Origin: Puffinus mauretanicus
Lineage: Eukaryota > Chordata > Aves > Procellariiformes > Procellariidae
DNA length: 64,000 nt
Direction: 5' to 3'
Assembly: GCA_023333565.1 (NCBI GenBank)
Contig: JAJKFH010001315.1
Location: 434,001-498,000, forward strand
The notes beneath the pieces are model-generated. The model was not told where the DNA came from and made no database searches. It saw nothing but the letters and a program-made list of their open reading frames with translations. The translations under genes were made by a program, and so were the position numbers. Within the stretch, counting starts at the first letter, position 1; each line of letters opens with the position of its first letter. Positions 41,401-51,374 of the stretch are shown piece by piece.

Positions 41401-43924
41401 CAGAAAATAATTGAAAGTAGTAGTCGTCTATTGTCCTTCATATAGGGCAGTCATAAGACGGAGAATGTGACTCCTACAATTGTACAGCTGTTGCTAGACA
41501 ACACGGGAATACAAGGAATTGGGCTCCTGGGCTGTGGAGAGGCATAGATCCCCATGGTTACAGACACAGAGCGATCCCCTAACTTTGACGTCTTTGTTCC
41601 AGAAGGCGTGTGGTTAAGTGGCCTTCACGTCATCATATTAGAGTCAGGGTTCTGTTTCCAACCTAGACAGAAGTGACCTTGTAAAATCTCAGGCTGTTAC
41701 AGATATGAAACAAAGAAACTCTGTTTACCTGCTGCATAAGACAGCTGAATGAGCTTTTGGTCAGTTAAAGAAAAAAAAAGGTCATCTGAAATATGAAATA
41801 TTGTAACTTATAAAAAATATTTGAAAACTGAGCTTGAAATCTGCATTCCCTGGCTCCTTGTTCTGGTTGTCTTCCCAAATATGTTATAGTTCTGCTCTGT
41901 GTGTATTTTATCTTGAGCTTTAGGGAGGTGTATCCAAGAAAGGAAGTCAATAGGATTTGGAAAAACAGTAAGTAGGTTCATTAGCCATTCTTAGGGACAG
42001 AAGTGCATTATTTAATGCAGATAAAGGAAAAGTAGGACTTAAAACGTGCTTAGTGAAAACGGAAGGTTAGAGACATTAGCAGCAAGCCATAATAAACTAT
42101 ATGTAAATAGATATTTTTGAAGGTTTATGTCTCAGCCACAGGTGCATGTCTTTTTGCGTGGATGGCAAAAATAATTTCTGACATCAAGATTCTGTCCCTG
42201 CTGAATTTCAAATTCCTGTTCCAAAACACAGAGCATAAACATCCCGCAAAAATAGCAGAAAAAAATTGGCAAACATTAACAAGGGTTTTCCCCTCACTTC
42301 TTGTCTAAATCCAGTGAGACATGAAGCAGTTTGGAAGCTTGAAAATTTTCAACTTTAACTGTTAAGTTTTAGCACATTATAGAAAATGAAAACAAAGGTC
42401 AGCATTGAAAGTATTTAGGCATCCTTAACTGTGGCTGCTTAAAGTGGCTGCTCTGTTGTCCACCTGGAGAACTTTGAGTCCAGCTGTATGTAGCATGGTA
42501 TCAGAAGTCAGATGTAAAACGTATGGTCAGTGTCCCTGGACACCAAGGACTGCGTCTGAGCTCTGTGTGTTTCTTGGGGGGGTTTGTCACAGACTATAGC
42601 TGGAGCCTGGAGGACAGAGAGGTAGAGCTCCCATGATCTCTTCAGCTATTCCAGAAACTAACTGCTTTTCTTTGAAAAGTGCTATTTTCAAGCGGTTGTC
42701 TTCTAGCATTGAAGACATATAGATGGAAGTGAAGGAAGTTAACCACTGTGAGAAATACAGGTTGGGATTGTTGACACTTCTGATTTTATCTTTTTAGTTC
42801 CATATTTTTCCATGTTTTATTGACCTGTATTTAATATGAAATTTTGATAGTGTTTATGCAAATTACTGTACTGAGTCCTTCCTGGAAAATAGTCAGTTAA
42901 TTTCAGCCATACCTATGGTATGACATACATGGGTATATGTCTGTCTAGATGCACATTCTCTATGCTTCCTGAGAAATACCTGTGTAAAGACAATGAAAAT
43001 AGCTGCATATAACCAGTTATACCCAGCATACTCTGCTGAGGCCACTACCCATCATAAACTGACTGGAGATACTTTGAAAATGAGAAACCAGTAACCTGAG
43101 CTCCTGGGGAAGTACCTGGTAGTACTTTGCAGGTGCTCCTTCTTGTGTCTCTGGGTCTCCCCAGTCATTACACAGTGATGACTCTCTTATTGCTGGGCAG
43201 CTGTGGGAATGGAGAACCTTGTAGAGGAAGCCATCAGCATTTCCCAAACACCTTGTTCTCTTGTGCAGGGACAGATGTCCTAAGGTCTGTTTCAGTGAGG
43301 GGGAGGGAGAACAATCACAGAGTGGGAATAAGCATCTCATGTTCCTGTCCACCCTCACATTTTTGTATTTAAAAATCAGAACAGGATATTGTCATTCTTA
43401 CTGTACCAACAGCCAGACCTTCAGCTTATACATGGATCCTATGTTTCATTTGCCTAAGTAGAACTATGGCTAGTTTATGGATGCTTATCTGACTTAGCGT
43501 TACTATTGTGAGACATATATAGAAATGTCTGATGCGAAGAACATTTTGTAGAAACCTGACCTCAAAAAAACCACGCAAGGGCCAGCAATGTGGCCATTCC
43601 TTGGGGCACAGGTGGCTGGCTTAGGCTTAAGGCTATAGTGTTGTACCCAGCGCAGCCTTGGGGCTTTCCTCATGTAGAACGATGTAAATCAGTAGTACTT
43701 ACACCAAATGGGTCTGATCTTTCATTTCTTTTAGCTTGTAAATTAATTTATATCACACAGACTGTGTTCAAAATACTGTTACTGAGGGACTAGCCACTCC
43801 AGTGTATATTTCCACTGAATAATAGCATTATAACATTATTTAATAGCTCTTGAGTATGAATTCATCCAAGAAGTAGGTTATTAGAATAAAGTCTATTTTA
43901 TTAGTGCCTTAGGACACTCAGCCA

Positions 43925-44060
43925 AAATCCAGAGCCCTTGAGCACTATTCAGACATATAACATGAAACAGTCTCTACCTCAGAAATTTATAATCAAATTA
44001 GACAAAGCAGACAAATAAGGGGAAATAGAGAAATTGAGGCAGAGGGGGACAAAATGGGTT
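43925..44060 (+). repeat. Degraded old amniote interspersed repeat near exon 2
   Basis: CAGTCTCTACCTCAGAAATTTATAATC, then AATTAGACAAAGCAGACAAA, then GAAATTGAGGCAGAG aligns word by word with an old repeat I remember from amniote genomes: CAGTCCCTGCCC...AGCTTACAATCTAA...GACAAGACAGACAAA...GAAACTGAGGCACAGAG. It ends about 380 bases before the next coding exon. The family is uncertain. Confidence 0.5.
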
Positions 44061-44439
44061 CTCTGCCACCATGTAGCCGGGAAGTGTGGAGCTAGGAAAT
44101 AGCACAGATGGTTCCTTTTAAAAAGTAAAAACGAAAAGGTGCAGCGATGTAAATGAGAATTTATTAACAACAAAGCCCAGAATCTGCACCTCCGGAAAGA
44201 AAGGGAAAATAATTTATCCACCCACACTCACTTTTTTCTGACGAAGGCAGGTGAATACAGCTGCACTAATAGAGCATGACGCTCACAATCCTGAGCCGCA
44301 CTTACTGATGCAGAGCTGAGAGGTAACCATCGTCTCTAGGAAAACAATAGCCCTTGCAGGCTCCGCGGTGGCTGCAGGGTTACATACTATAATCATTCCC
44401 TGCACATGTCATTTTCACATGAAGGTCTTTCCAATCCAG

Positions 44440-44606
44440 CTGGTATGGAGTCAGTGGATGAAGCTGAAGGACGACAAGGACAGCTGAACAGGAAGGAGCA
44501 GTCCCTGAAAACCTCCCAGAAAACAGCACTGCTTGGTTGGGCTGCCCGGTGGAATGGATTAATGCCTGGAGACAGCATGTATCTGTTTGTCCTCTCACAG
44601 ATACTG
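44440..44606 (+). CDS. PTPN5: PTPN5 exon: N-terminal cytosolic region and start of TM1
   Basis: The exon begins after TTTCCAATCCAG and ends CTG|GTAAGG. It is 167 bases, entered in phase 1 and left in phase 0, and encodes the end of codon 14 and residues 15-69. GMESVDEAEG matches the mammalian MEALDEAEG segment. Residues 60-69 (MYLFVLSQIL) begin membrane segment 1, which continues in the next exon. In mammals the region between is a proline-rich stretch reported to bind SH3 domains such as that of Fyn. Here it is a basic and glutamine-rich sequence with a single proline (P56), at about the same overall length. The internal ATG at 44445 has a good context (G at -3, G at +4) and could serve as an alternative start. 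The frame is also open upstream to an ATG at 44406, which a transcript starting in the intron could use. Confidence 0.85.
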
Positions 44607-45544
44607 GTAAGGCAGCTTTGTCGTCACTTTGAAATGCTGGGACCCTTCTTTTAAGCTGCTTTGGCTTGGGAGGTTTCCTCCTCATTCGTTGTAGATGTAG
44701 CAAGGGACGTAGCTGCAGTCCTCTCTTTTCTGCAGCCACCTCTCACAGCCTTGCTTTGCAAATAGCCCCTGCCTTTTGATGTCCCAGACTCCCATCCCGT
44801 TCCCTGCCCCTCTGCAAATGCCTCCTTTGCCGAATGACCCATCTCCCAACAAATCCATCTTCGGTAGCTGATATGTATGGGGGTAGATAACCATCTTATC
44901 AAAAAGTGGATTGGGAGGTGTATCCTTTAAAGTTGCAGTGTGCCCTTCATGGTTGGAGATGAGGGTATACCTCTCTGTGAGGGTGTTAAATATAACATCA
45001 TTGCTTTTGTAGTTTTATGTTAACTGTGGTGCGTGCAGCAACCTTAAGCGGTCCAAATTAAGTGTTTCCACATGTCTATGTTTGTGTGCGTGTATCTGTT
45101 TATAGGGATACCTGTGTGAACATGGCTATTTGTGAGAGCTTTGCATAGTATGAGATAGGCGTTAATAGTCTTTCAATAACATACAAAGTTAATTGAATTA
45201 CCGGTTTTGATCTAAAAGTAGTAATGCTGAAAGTTCAGAAGTCAGAGGAATCTGTTGCTCTTTCGATGTACAGGCTGCCCTGGGCAGTCCTTTTGCTAGT
45301 GTAGATCAGAGTAAGCTTGCTTAACTTAGTGGTACGCATCTAGTTAATGGTAGCTGAGCATTTAGAATTCAGTCTTTTTATTCTTGTTAAGCTACAGCTT
45401 AGAAAGTACCTGACTTCCTAAAGCAAAAATGATAATCAACACGAAATCAATGAGAACTAAATTATTTAATTATGCAGTCTTGAAATGAAAATGAATGTTT
45501 GTATAATGAGATGCTCATTATGTATTTTCTGATTGATTACACAG
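44607..45544 (+). other. PTPN5: PTPN5 intron, 938 bp, phase 0
   Basis: The intron separates the two halves of the first membrane segment. I see no repeat, RNA gene or regulatory element that I could defend. Confidence 0.85.
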
Positions 45545-45664
45545 CTTCTCTGCGTGATGCTGTGGTACAGCACGTATGGGACCATCCCAGCAGCTCAGAA
45601 TGCCTTTGACCTGCTGTCTTACTTGCTTACCCCATTTAAACAGATTTTGTCGGATCAAGGGGAG
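45545..45664 (+). CDS. PTPN5: PTPN5 exon: end of TM1 and luminal loop
   Basis: The exon is 120 bases, phase 0 at both ends, with acceptor GATTACACAG and donor GAG|GTAAGT. It encodes residues 70-109. LLCVMLWYS completes membrane segment 1; the mammalian counterpart is LLACGVLWFSGYG. The remaining thirty residues form the loop between the two membrane segments. As in mammals it is poorly conserved, but it keeps hydrophobic heptad-like spacing (FDLLSYLLTPFKQIL). I recall an N-glycosylation-type NAT triplet in the human loop; the only Asn here is followed by AF, so that triplet is missing. Confidence 0.92.
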
Positions 45665-47470
45665 GTAAGTCCCTGTACTCCTCTCTGATTATATTGTGGA
45701 TGTCAGTAGCCTTGGGTGGTGCTTCTAATATCTCTTATTAGAAGTATAATACACATGTACTTCATGTCATATAGTGACTGCTGCGTTCTGTGTGTGTCCT
45801 GAAACAGTGAAAAGAGTTTTCTGAAAACAGATACATATTTTACCTTCAAGGGCTGAATTTTTGGCTATGACATTAGATCAGCACAGCAGATTTTTCATAA
45901 TGTGCAAATGATTACAAATGAAACAAAGCAATAAGGAATCAGCCCACAAATAAAGGGAGAGCTGGAACTTAATTTATTAGGATGGATAGAAACTTAAATT
46001 CTGGAGGAATGGATCAATCCACATAAAGGGTGCAAATCACAAGATACTCAGTCACAAAATTCTGTTTTTGTTGAGTGTTTAGAGCATATCCATGTGCAAT
46101 AAAAGTATTTCAGGTGTACTAGGTATACAGATTCAATTATATCTACAAAGCTACCCCAGTAAAATTGCTTAGCTTCTCACCATGGCATAATGACACGTAT
46201 ACCAGTATGATTCCTCTGATAAATTTCTGGGGTAATTATACCCAGTACAGATTTCTCTAGTGTGGACAGAACCTTAACTAAATGGTGAGCAGCTACTTTC
46301 ATAAATCAGGCAAAATATATTTGCTATCAGAATGTTTAGATTCATTGTACATAATCTTTGTAGCAGAGGCTATGCAGTACGAATAGGAAATCTGACTCAG
46401 TGCCGCTTGTGGCTGAAGTACAGTGCAGGCTGTTTTCTGTGTTCGCTTAACAATGTTTATGTGCTGCATGTCACCTGCTCTTTTGTTTATTTGAAAGAAG
46501 CACTTTTTCCTTGCCCTTTCTTAGTTGGATTTATTATGCACAGAGCTCTTCATAGAGCATTGCCTGTATCTTATTTGCAGTAAGTCAATCATTAACAAAT
46601 TGTTCCTTACAGAAAATCCCTGATTTATAGGATTTTGACTTAAAATAAGTATTCAGTGTGGAGGAAACTGATTCCTAGAATGCACCACAAGAACACCCCT
46701 AGTATGACTGTGTGCAGATGTTCATGCATATCTTTGAGGACTGTTTATTATAGCACTATTTACAGTGCAAATTTAGACTTGAAAACAGTAAAGGCAAAGA
46801 AATCTTCTGATGTTGAAATAAGCAAATGAAAGCTCTTAACTCTGTATTTCTCTTTACCTCGACTAGTGGGTCAGAAACAGAGTTGCCCACTGACGTCCAT
46901 TAGAATTGTATTTTGCACCTACTACTGAGAATAGGCTGAACTAAGACATCAGAGTGAATTTCACTGCCAGTGCTGTGAATGAATCTGACGGTATTTCACA
47001 GAATGTGTAGAAAACGTAGAAAAGTCCTCTGTGGCTGCGTTTTATGTAAGGACCCACAAACGCAGGAACAGGACTGAACTTCTTTCAAAGCCGTTTGCCA
47101 CAGTACAAAATTACACTCACTGTGGCAATGAAACATGGGTCCAGGCTGCAAAATTGAATCGTGGATCCAGATCACAATTTTGGCATGCATGAGGGTAGGA
47201 AGCAGATTTCCTCTTTGCCTTCATCGTGAAATCCAGTTTTTAGCCTTTCTGAGATGCTGGGGCTTAGAGATGGTTTCAATTTCAGTCTTCTCCAAAGCCT
47301 GGCATTTTTCTGTTGGTAGCGGTGGCTTTTGCATGGACAAGAGTATGGTATGACTAAATCTACATGGGAAATCCAAGAATGAATACACAGTTTGCCAAGA
47401 ACATGCATGCAGACACTATACAGTGCCCCTAAATAGTTTATGAATCACTGTCAATTCTGTTGTTTCACAG
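45665..47470 (+). other. PTPN5: PTPN5 intron, 1806 bp, phase 0
   Basis: This is unique AT-rich sequence with no interspersed repeat, RNA gene or open frame that I consider real. Confidence 0.85.
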
Positions 47471-47554
47471 GACCTGACTAGAATCGGGAGCGTTGTGGTA
47501 TCATACATCCTGCTGTCTTTAGCTTCTCTAGGACTGTTATTTGTAGGATCTCTG
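47471..47554 (+). CDS. PTPN5: PTPN5 exon: TM2
   Basis: This small exon of 84 bases (28 codons, phase 0 at both ends) has acceptor TGTTTCACAG and donor CTG|GTAAGT. It encodes residues 110-137. After DLTRIG the sequence is continuously hydrophobic (SVVVSYILLSLASLGLLFVG) and forms the second membrane segment, which ends at the FWHLL of the next exon. The mammalian protein reads PSLLLVFLSVGLVLV...WHLL in the same place. The exon encodes a single membrane helix and its length is a multiple of three, so skipping it would keep the frame but alter membrane topology. Confidence 0.93.
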
Positions 47555-47643
47555 GTAAGTTATGATATTGTGCAAACTATATTCATGCCCTTTTTCAGTG
47601 AGTTTTTATAAGATGTCTAACTTACCTAAAGTTGTTGATATTA

Positions 47644-47941
47644 CAGAATCATGGAATAGTTTGGGTTGGAAGGGACCTTTAAAGGTCATCTAGTCCAACC
47701 CCCCTGCCATGGGCAGGGACATCTTCAACTAGATCAGGTTGCTCAGAGCCCCGACCAAGCTGACCTTGAATGTTTCCAGGGATGAGGTATCTACCACCTC
47801 TCCGGGCAACTTGTTGCAGTGTTTCACCACCCTCATTGTAAAAAATTTCTTCCTTATAGCTAGTCTAAATCTACCCTGTTTTAGTTTAAAACCATTCCCC
47901 CTTATCCTGTCGCAATAGGCGCTGCTAAAAAGTTTGCCGCC
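47644..47941 (-). mobile_element. CR1 LINE, 3' fragment (antisense)
   Basis: It starts CAGAATCATGGAATAG and runs through GGAAGGGACCTTTAAAGGTC, ATCTAGTCCAACCC and GGGCAGGGACATCTTC to TTTAGTTTAAAACCATTCCCC. This is the reverse complement of the CR1 3' untranslated end and the last part of ORF2. The same segments recur with high similarity at 50755-51050, so both belong to one or closely related subfamilies. It is 5'-truncated at about 300 bases. Confidence 0.95.
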
Positions 47942-48663
47942 AAGCTGATATGCCTAAGTTGATTGTGAAGTCAACTTATGCCCAAGTTGATGGTAAAGCA
48001 ACATCTTTGGGGCTATTTCTATATAATTATCTGCTTGCTTTACACAGAGGAATCACGACTACACTTATTCTTGCTCAATTTCTTGATGAATTGGGGATTA
48101 CATTGATGGTTTTTATTCTTTCCATCCACAGATGGGCAAACTATTTTTCACTTAAATAGAAGGGATGTGGTCCAGTAATGGAACCATCTAATATGGTCCC
48201 ATTAATTATGAATTACCTGCAGCGCACCCATTGACTTAAGTGGCAGAAGTAGCTGTTCCAGAGCACCAGTGTACTTGTGAATGTAATGCCCTTGTAGGTG
48301 TAGGCCAAGGCCCCAGCTGCAGAACAAGATTAGTGGCATGACTACAATTAATCTAGTTAGCTGTCAGCTGTTTGGAAGCAGGAGGAGTGTATTGTGTTTC
48401 TCCATTGATTGTGTAACTGTCACAAAGGTGTGTGCTAGATGGGAAAGCTAGGGAGAATTCTTTCTTTTTAGGGAGCTCTAACTGAACATGGCTTTTCATA
48501 CCCTTGTGTACTGTTCTGTTAGAGTGGGAATGCAGTTACTGAAAATGCAGGTGGAACATCACCTGCTGTCCTTACAGCAGTGCACCTTCAGGCAGCTCAG
48601 GAAGCTGTACGTGTACAGCCATGTACATGCTGTTTGAGTAACGCACAGTATAATGAAGTACAA

Positions 48664-49249
48664 CATAGAATCATTGTTGGTGGAAAGGGACCTCTGGAGA
48701 TTGCTAGTCTAATATCCTGCTTGAAGCAGGGCTGTTGCCAACACTTGATAAGGTCAGCCATACATTTTTCTACACAGGTTTTGAAAATCTCTAGGGAAGA
48801 AGATGTATCATCTCTCTGGTTACCTGTGCCATGACTGCATGGCAGTCTTAGGAGAGAATTTTTTCCTAATGTCTAATCTGGATTTCCCAAAGCTGAATGT
48901 CCAAGCTGAATTTCTGCAGCTTGTGGCTGTTGTCCCTTGTGGTATCAGCTGCCAATACAGAGAACAGTCTGGCTGCATCATCTCTGGAGCTGCCCTTCAA
49001 GTAGTTGCAGGCTGCAGTTAGATCACCCAGCCTCCTCTTTGCCAGGCTCCACCTTTTTCAAAGGTCATGTGCTCCAGATACCTTTTGGGCCCCTTTGTAG
49101 TCCTCCACTGGGCCCACTCCAGTTTGTCCTTATCTGTCTTAAACTGGAGGGTGTAAAATTGGACACAGTATTCAAGGTGCAGCTGCATCAGTGCCAAGGA
49201 GACTGGAATAATACCTCCTTTGATTTGCTGGCCACACTCCCTGGTAGAA
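48664..49249 (-). mobile_element. Older, diverged CR1 LINE fragment (antisense)
   Basis: The + strand begins ATAGAATCATTGTTGGTGG. It keeps recognisable CR1 landmarks: GGACCTCTGGAGATTGCTAG, CAGGGCTGTTGCCAACACTTG, CTGCCCTTCAAGTAGTTGCAG, CCTCCTCTTTGCCAGGCTCC and GCCCACTCCAGTTTGTCC. It is much more diverged than the neighbouring copies and its coding strand (minus) is broken by stops and shifts, so it is an older insertion. Confidence 0.85.
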
Positions 49250-50121
49250 AGTTTGTCATATTACATACCACGGTTAAGTTCACTCAGAGGCAGCACAGTG
49301 GCAAAATATTCTGTTTAATGTGTCGGGTGAATGTGCTTTTTAAAACCATTCACAAGGCAAAGTAGTTAGTGTTAATGCCTCCATGATTGTGATCATTGAC
49401 GTAGGCAAGGAAGTTAGCCGGCTTACGCATTTTTCTGCTTTTTTGATGCTGCTGTTCCTTATCCAGATTGATTTTGTCCTCAAAAAATAAACTTCTGGTG
49501 ATTTTGTAATTGCAAATATTAAAGAACAAAAATGAGACATCTGAGAATTGTGATGAACTGTGTGAATTCTAGGTAATTTTGCAGCAAAACATTCTGAGCT
49601 GGAAATCAAAATAGCAGGGGTGTGATTTCTCTGCATATCCAACCTAGTTGTTGCTGGATGGAAACATTTTATTGCTGACCCATTCTTAGCACAGCAAGTA
49701 ACTTTAAATGAAAGCTCTCTGTGACTAAAAATTCTGATCTTGGTTTGAACTGCTTTGCATATGTAGTAACTCCTTGCAAGTGAACAGTTATACCAAGGAG
49801 TGTAGATGAGAGCGGACTTGGCTCATTTTTAAGTGTTGGTTAAAACTTTTGTACAGGAAACAGTTTTATAACAGTTCCCATGTAGTCAAGCTTGCTCTGT
49901 TTTGTATTCCTGTGGTCTGTGCTAACAGTCTCCTAGCTAGAGTGGAGGCACGAATGTCTCTGTGTGACAGCCTGTTCTCTGGACAAGTCGCAGAGAACCA
50001 GAACATAAGAAATGTCTTGTAAGGTCAGACCAATGGTCCGTATTGCCCAGTATTGTTCTCTCTAATGGTGGCATTAGGAAGGAGAGGCTGTTTAGAGAGG
50101 GCAGATGAGCCTTGTCCCTTC

Positions 50122-50732
50122 CTACCTGTTGTGGTTTAACCCTAGTTGGCAACCAAGCACCACATAGCTGCTTGCTCACCCTCCCCCTCCCCCCCCCCCG
50201 TGGGAAGGGGGAGGGAATCGGAAGGGTAAAAGTAAGAAAACTCGTGGGTTGAGATAAGAGCAGTTTAATGATTGAGATAAAATAATAATAATAATAATCA
50301 TCATCATCATAAATTGTAGTGGAAAGGAAAACAACAAAAAAGAGAGAGAGAAACAAAACCCAGGAAAAACAAGTGATGTAACTGTTCACCACCTGCTAAC
50401 CGATGCCCAGCCAGTCCCTGACCAGTGATCGCTGCCCCCCAGCCAACTCACCCCAGTTTATATACTGAGCATGACATCATATGGTATGGAATATCGCTTT
50501 GGCCAGTTTGGGTCAGCTGTCCTGGCTATGCCCCCTCCCAGCTTCTTGTGCACCTCCTTGCTGGCAGAGCATGGGAAGCTGAAAAGTCCTTGACTTAGAA
50601 TAAGCACTGCTTAGCAACAACTAAAACGTTAGTGTGTTATCACGTTATTCTCATGTTAAATTCAAAACACAGCACTATACCAGCTACTAGGAAGAAAATT
50701 AACTCTGTTCCAGCCAAAACCAGGACACTACC
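50122..50732 (-). mobile_element. Solo LTR of an avian endogenous retrovirus, with target duplication
   Basis: A 601-bp LTR occupies 50127-50727, starting TGTTGTGGTTTAACCC and ending ACCAGGACA (TG...CA ends). It is flanked by identical 5-bp repeats CTACC at 50122-50126 and 50728-50732. Orientation is minus: read that way it has a TATA box (TATATAAA, + strand 50457-50464) and, further on, a polyadenylation-type ATTAAA (+ strand 50264-50269). A C-rich run lies near 50180-50200 and an (AAT)n(CAT)n tract near 50280-50312. No internal retroviral gene is present, so the two LTRs of a provirus probably recombined. I recognise the type as one widespread in birds (ERV-L-like, similar to TguLTR5); the exact family name is uncertain. 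Confidence 0.88.
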
Positions 50733-50754
50733 TACCTGTTACCTTACTCTCTGA

Positions 50755-51374
50755 CATAGAGTCATAGAATCACAGAATGGTTTGAGTTGGAAGGGACCTT
50801 TAAAGGTCATCTAGTCCAACCCCCCCTGCAGTGGGCAGGGACATCTGCAACTAGATCCAGTTGCTCAAAGCCCTGTCCAACCTGACCTTGAATGTTTCCA
50901 GGGATGGGGCAGCTACCACCTCTCTGGGCAACCTGTGCCAGTGTTTCACCACCCTCATTGTAAAAAATTTCTTCCTTTTATCTAGTCTGAATCTACCCTC
51001 TTTTAGTTTAAAACCATTACCCCCTGTCCGGTTGCTACAGGCCCTGATAAAAAGTCTGTCCCCATCTCTCTTATGAGCCTCCTTTAAGTATTGAAAGGCC
51101 ACAATAAGGTCTTCCCGGAGCCTTCTCTTCTCCAGGCTAAACAACCCCAACTCCCTCAGCCTCTCCTCGTAGGAGAGATGTTCCACCCCCCTGATCATTT
51201 TCGTGGCCTCCTCTGGACCCACTCCAACAGGTCCATGTCTTTCCTGTGCTGAGGACTCTAGAGCTGGATGCAGCACTGCAGGGGGGGTCTCACCAAAGCG
51301 GAGTAGAGGGGCAGAATCACCTCCCTCGACCTGCTAGCCATGCTTCTTTTGATGCAGCCCAGGTCATGCGGCTT
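50755..51374 (-). mobile_element. CR1 LINE, 0.6 kb 3' part (antisense)
   Basis: It begins with three tandem copies of the CR1 terminal octamer in reverse complement (CATAGAGT, CATAGAAT, CACAGAAT). It continues through GTTGGAAGGGACCTTTAAAG and ATCTAGTCCAACCC to the ORF2 region, ending near GATGCAGCCCAGGTC. It lies 22 bases past the right-hand target duplication of the solo LTR, so the two are separate insertions. It is a 5'-truncated, relatively young copy. Confidence 0.95.
50851..51276 (-). pseudogene. CR1 ORF2 C-terminal fragment (reverse transcriptase end)
   Basis: An uninterrupted minus-strand frame of 141 codons encodes the conserved tail of CR1 ORF2 protein, with [34 protein letters not shown] and RVVKHWHRLPREVV. 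In a full-length element this follows the reverse transcriptase domain. The endonuclease and the catalytic part of the reverse transcriptase are missing because the insertion is truncated, so it is not functional despite the open frame. Confidence 0.88.

Larger units (their letters stand above)
897..44439 (+). other. PTPN5: PTPN5 intron 1, 43.5 kb
   Basis: This very long phase-1 intron holds no coding exon I can support. Open frames in it reach at most 126 codons and show no conserved domain or repeated theme. It contains one CR1 3' fragment, several old degraded amniote repeats, T-rich and purine-rich runs, a small palindrome, a 24-bp duplication, one possible non-coding exon and a block that looks like conserved regulatory DNA; these have their own entries. 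Elsewhere I see only unique, AT-rich, non-coding sequence. Confidence 0.7.

Noticed and set aside
48937..49365. 142-codon + strand open frame
   Set aside because: Most of it is the antisense of the old CR1 fragment at 48664-49249, so it is not a gene.
49937..50392. 151-codon minus-strand open frame
   Set aside because: It runs through the solo LTR, including its simple-repeat tract (the poly-Tyr/Asp run is the translated (AAT)n(CAT)n), and has no protein meaning.
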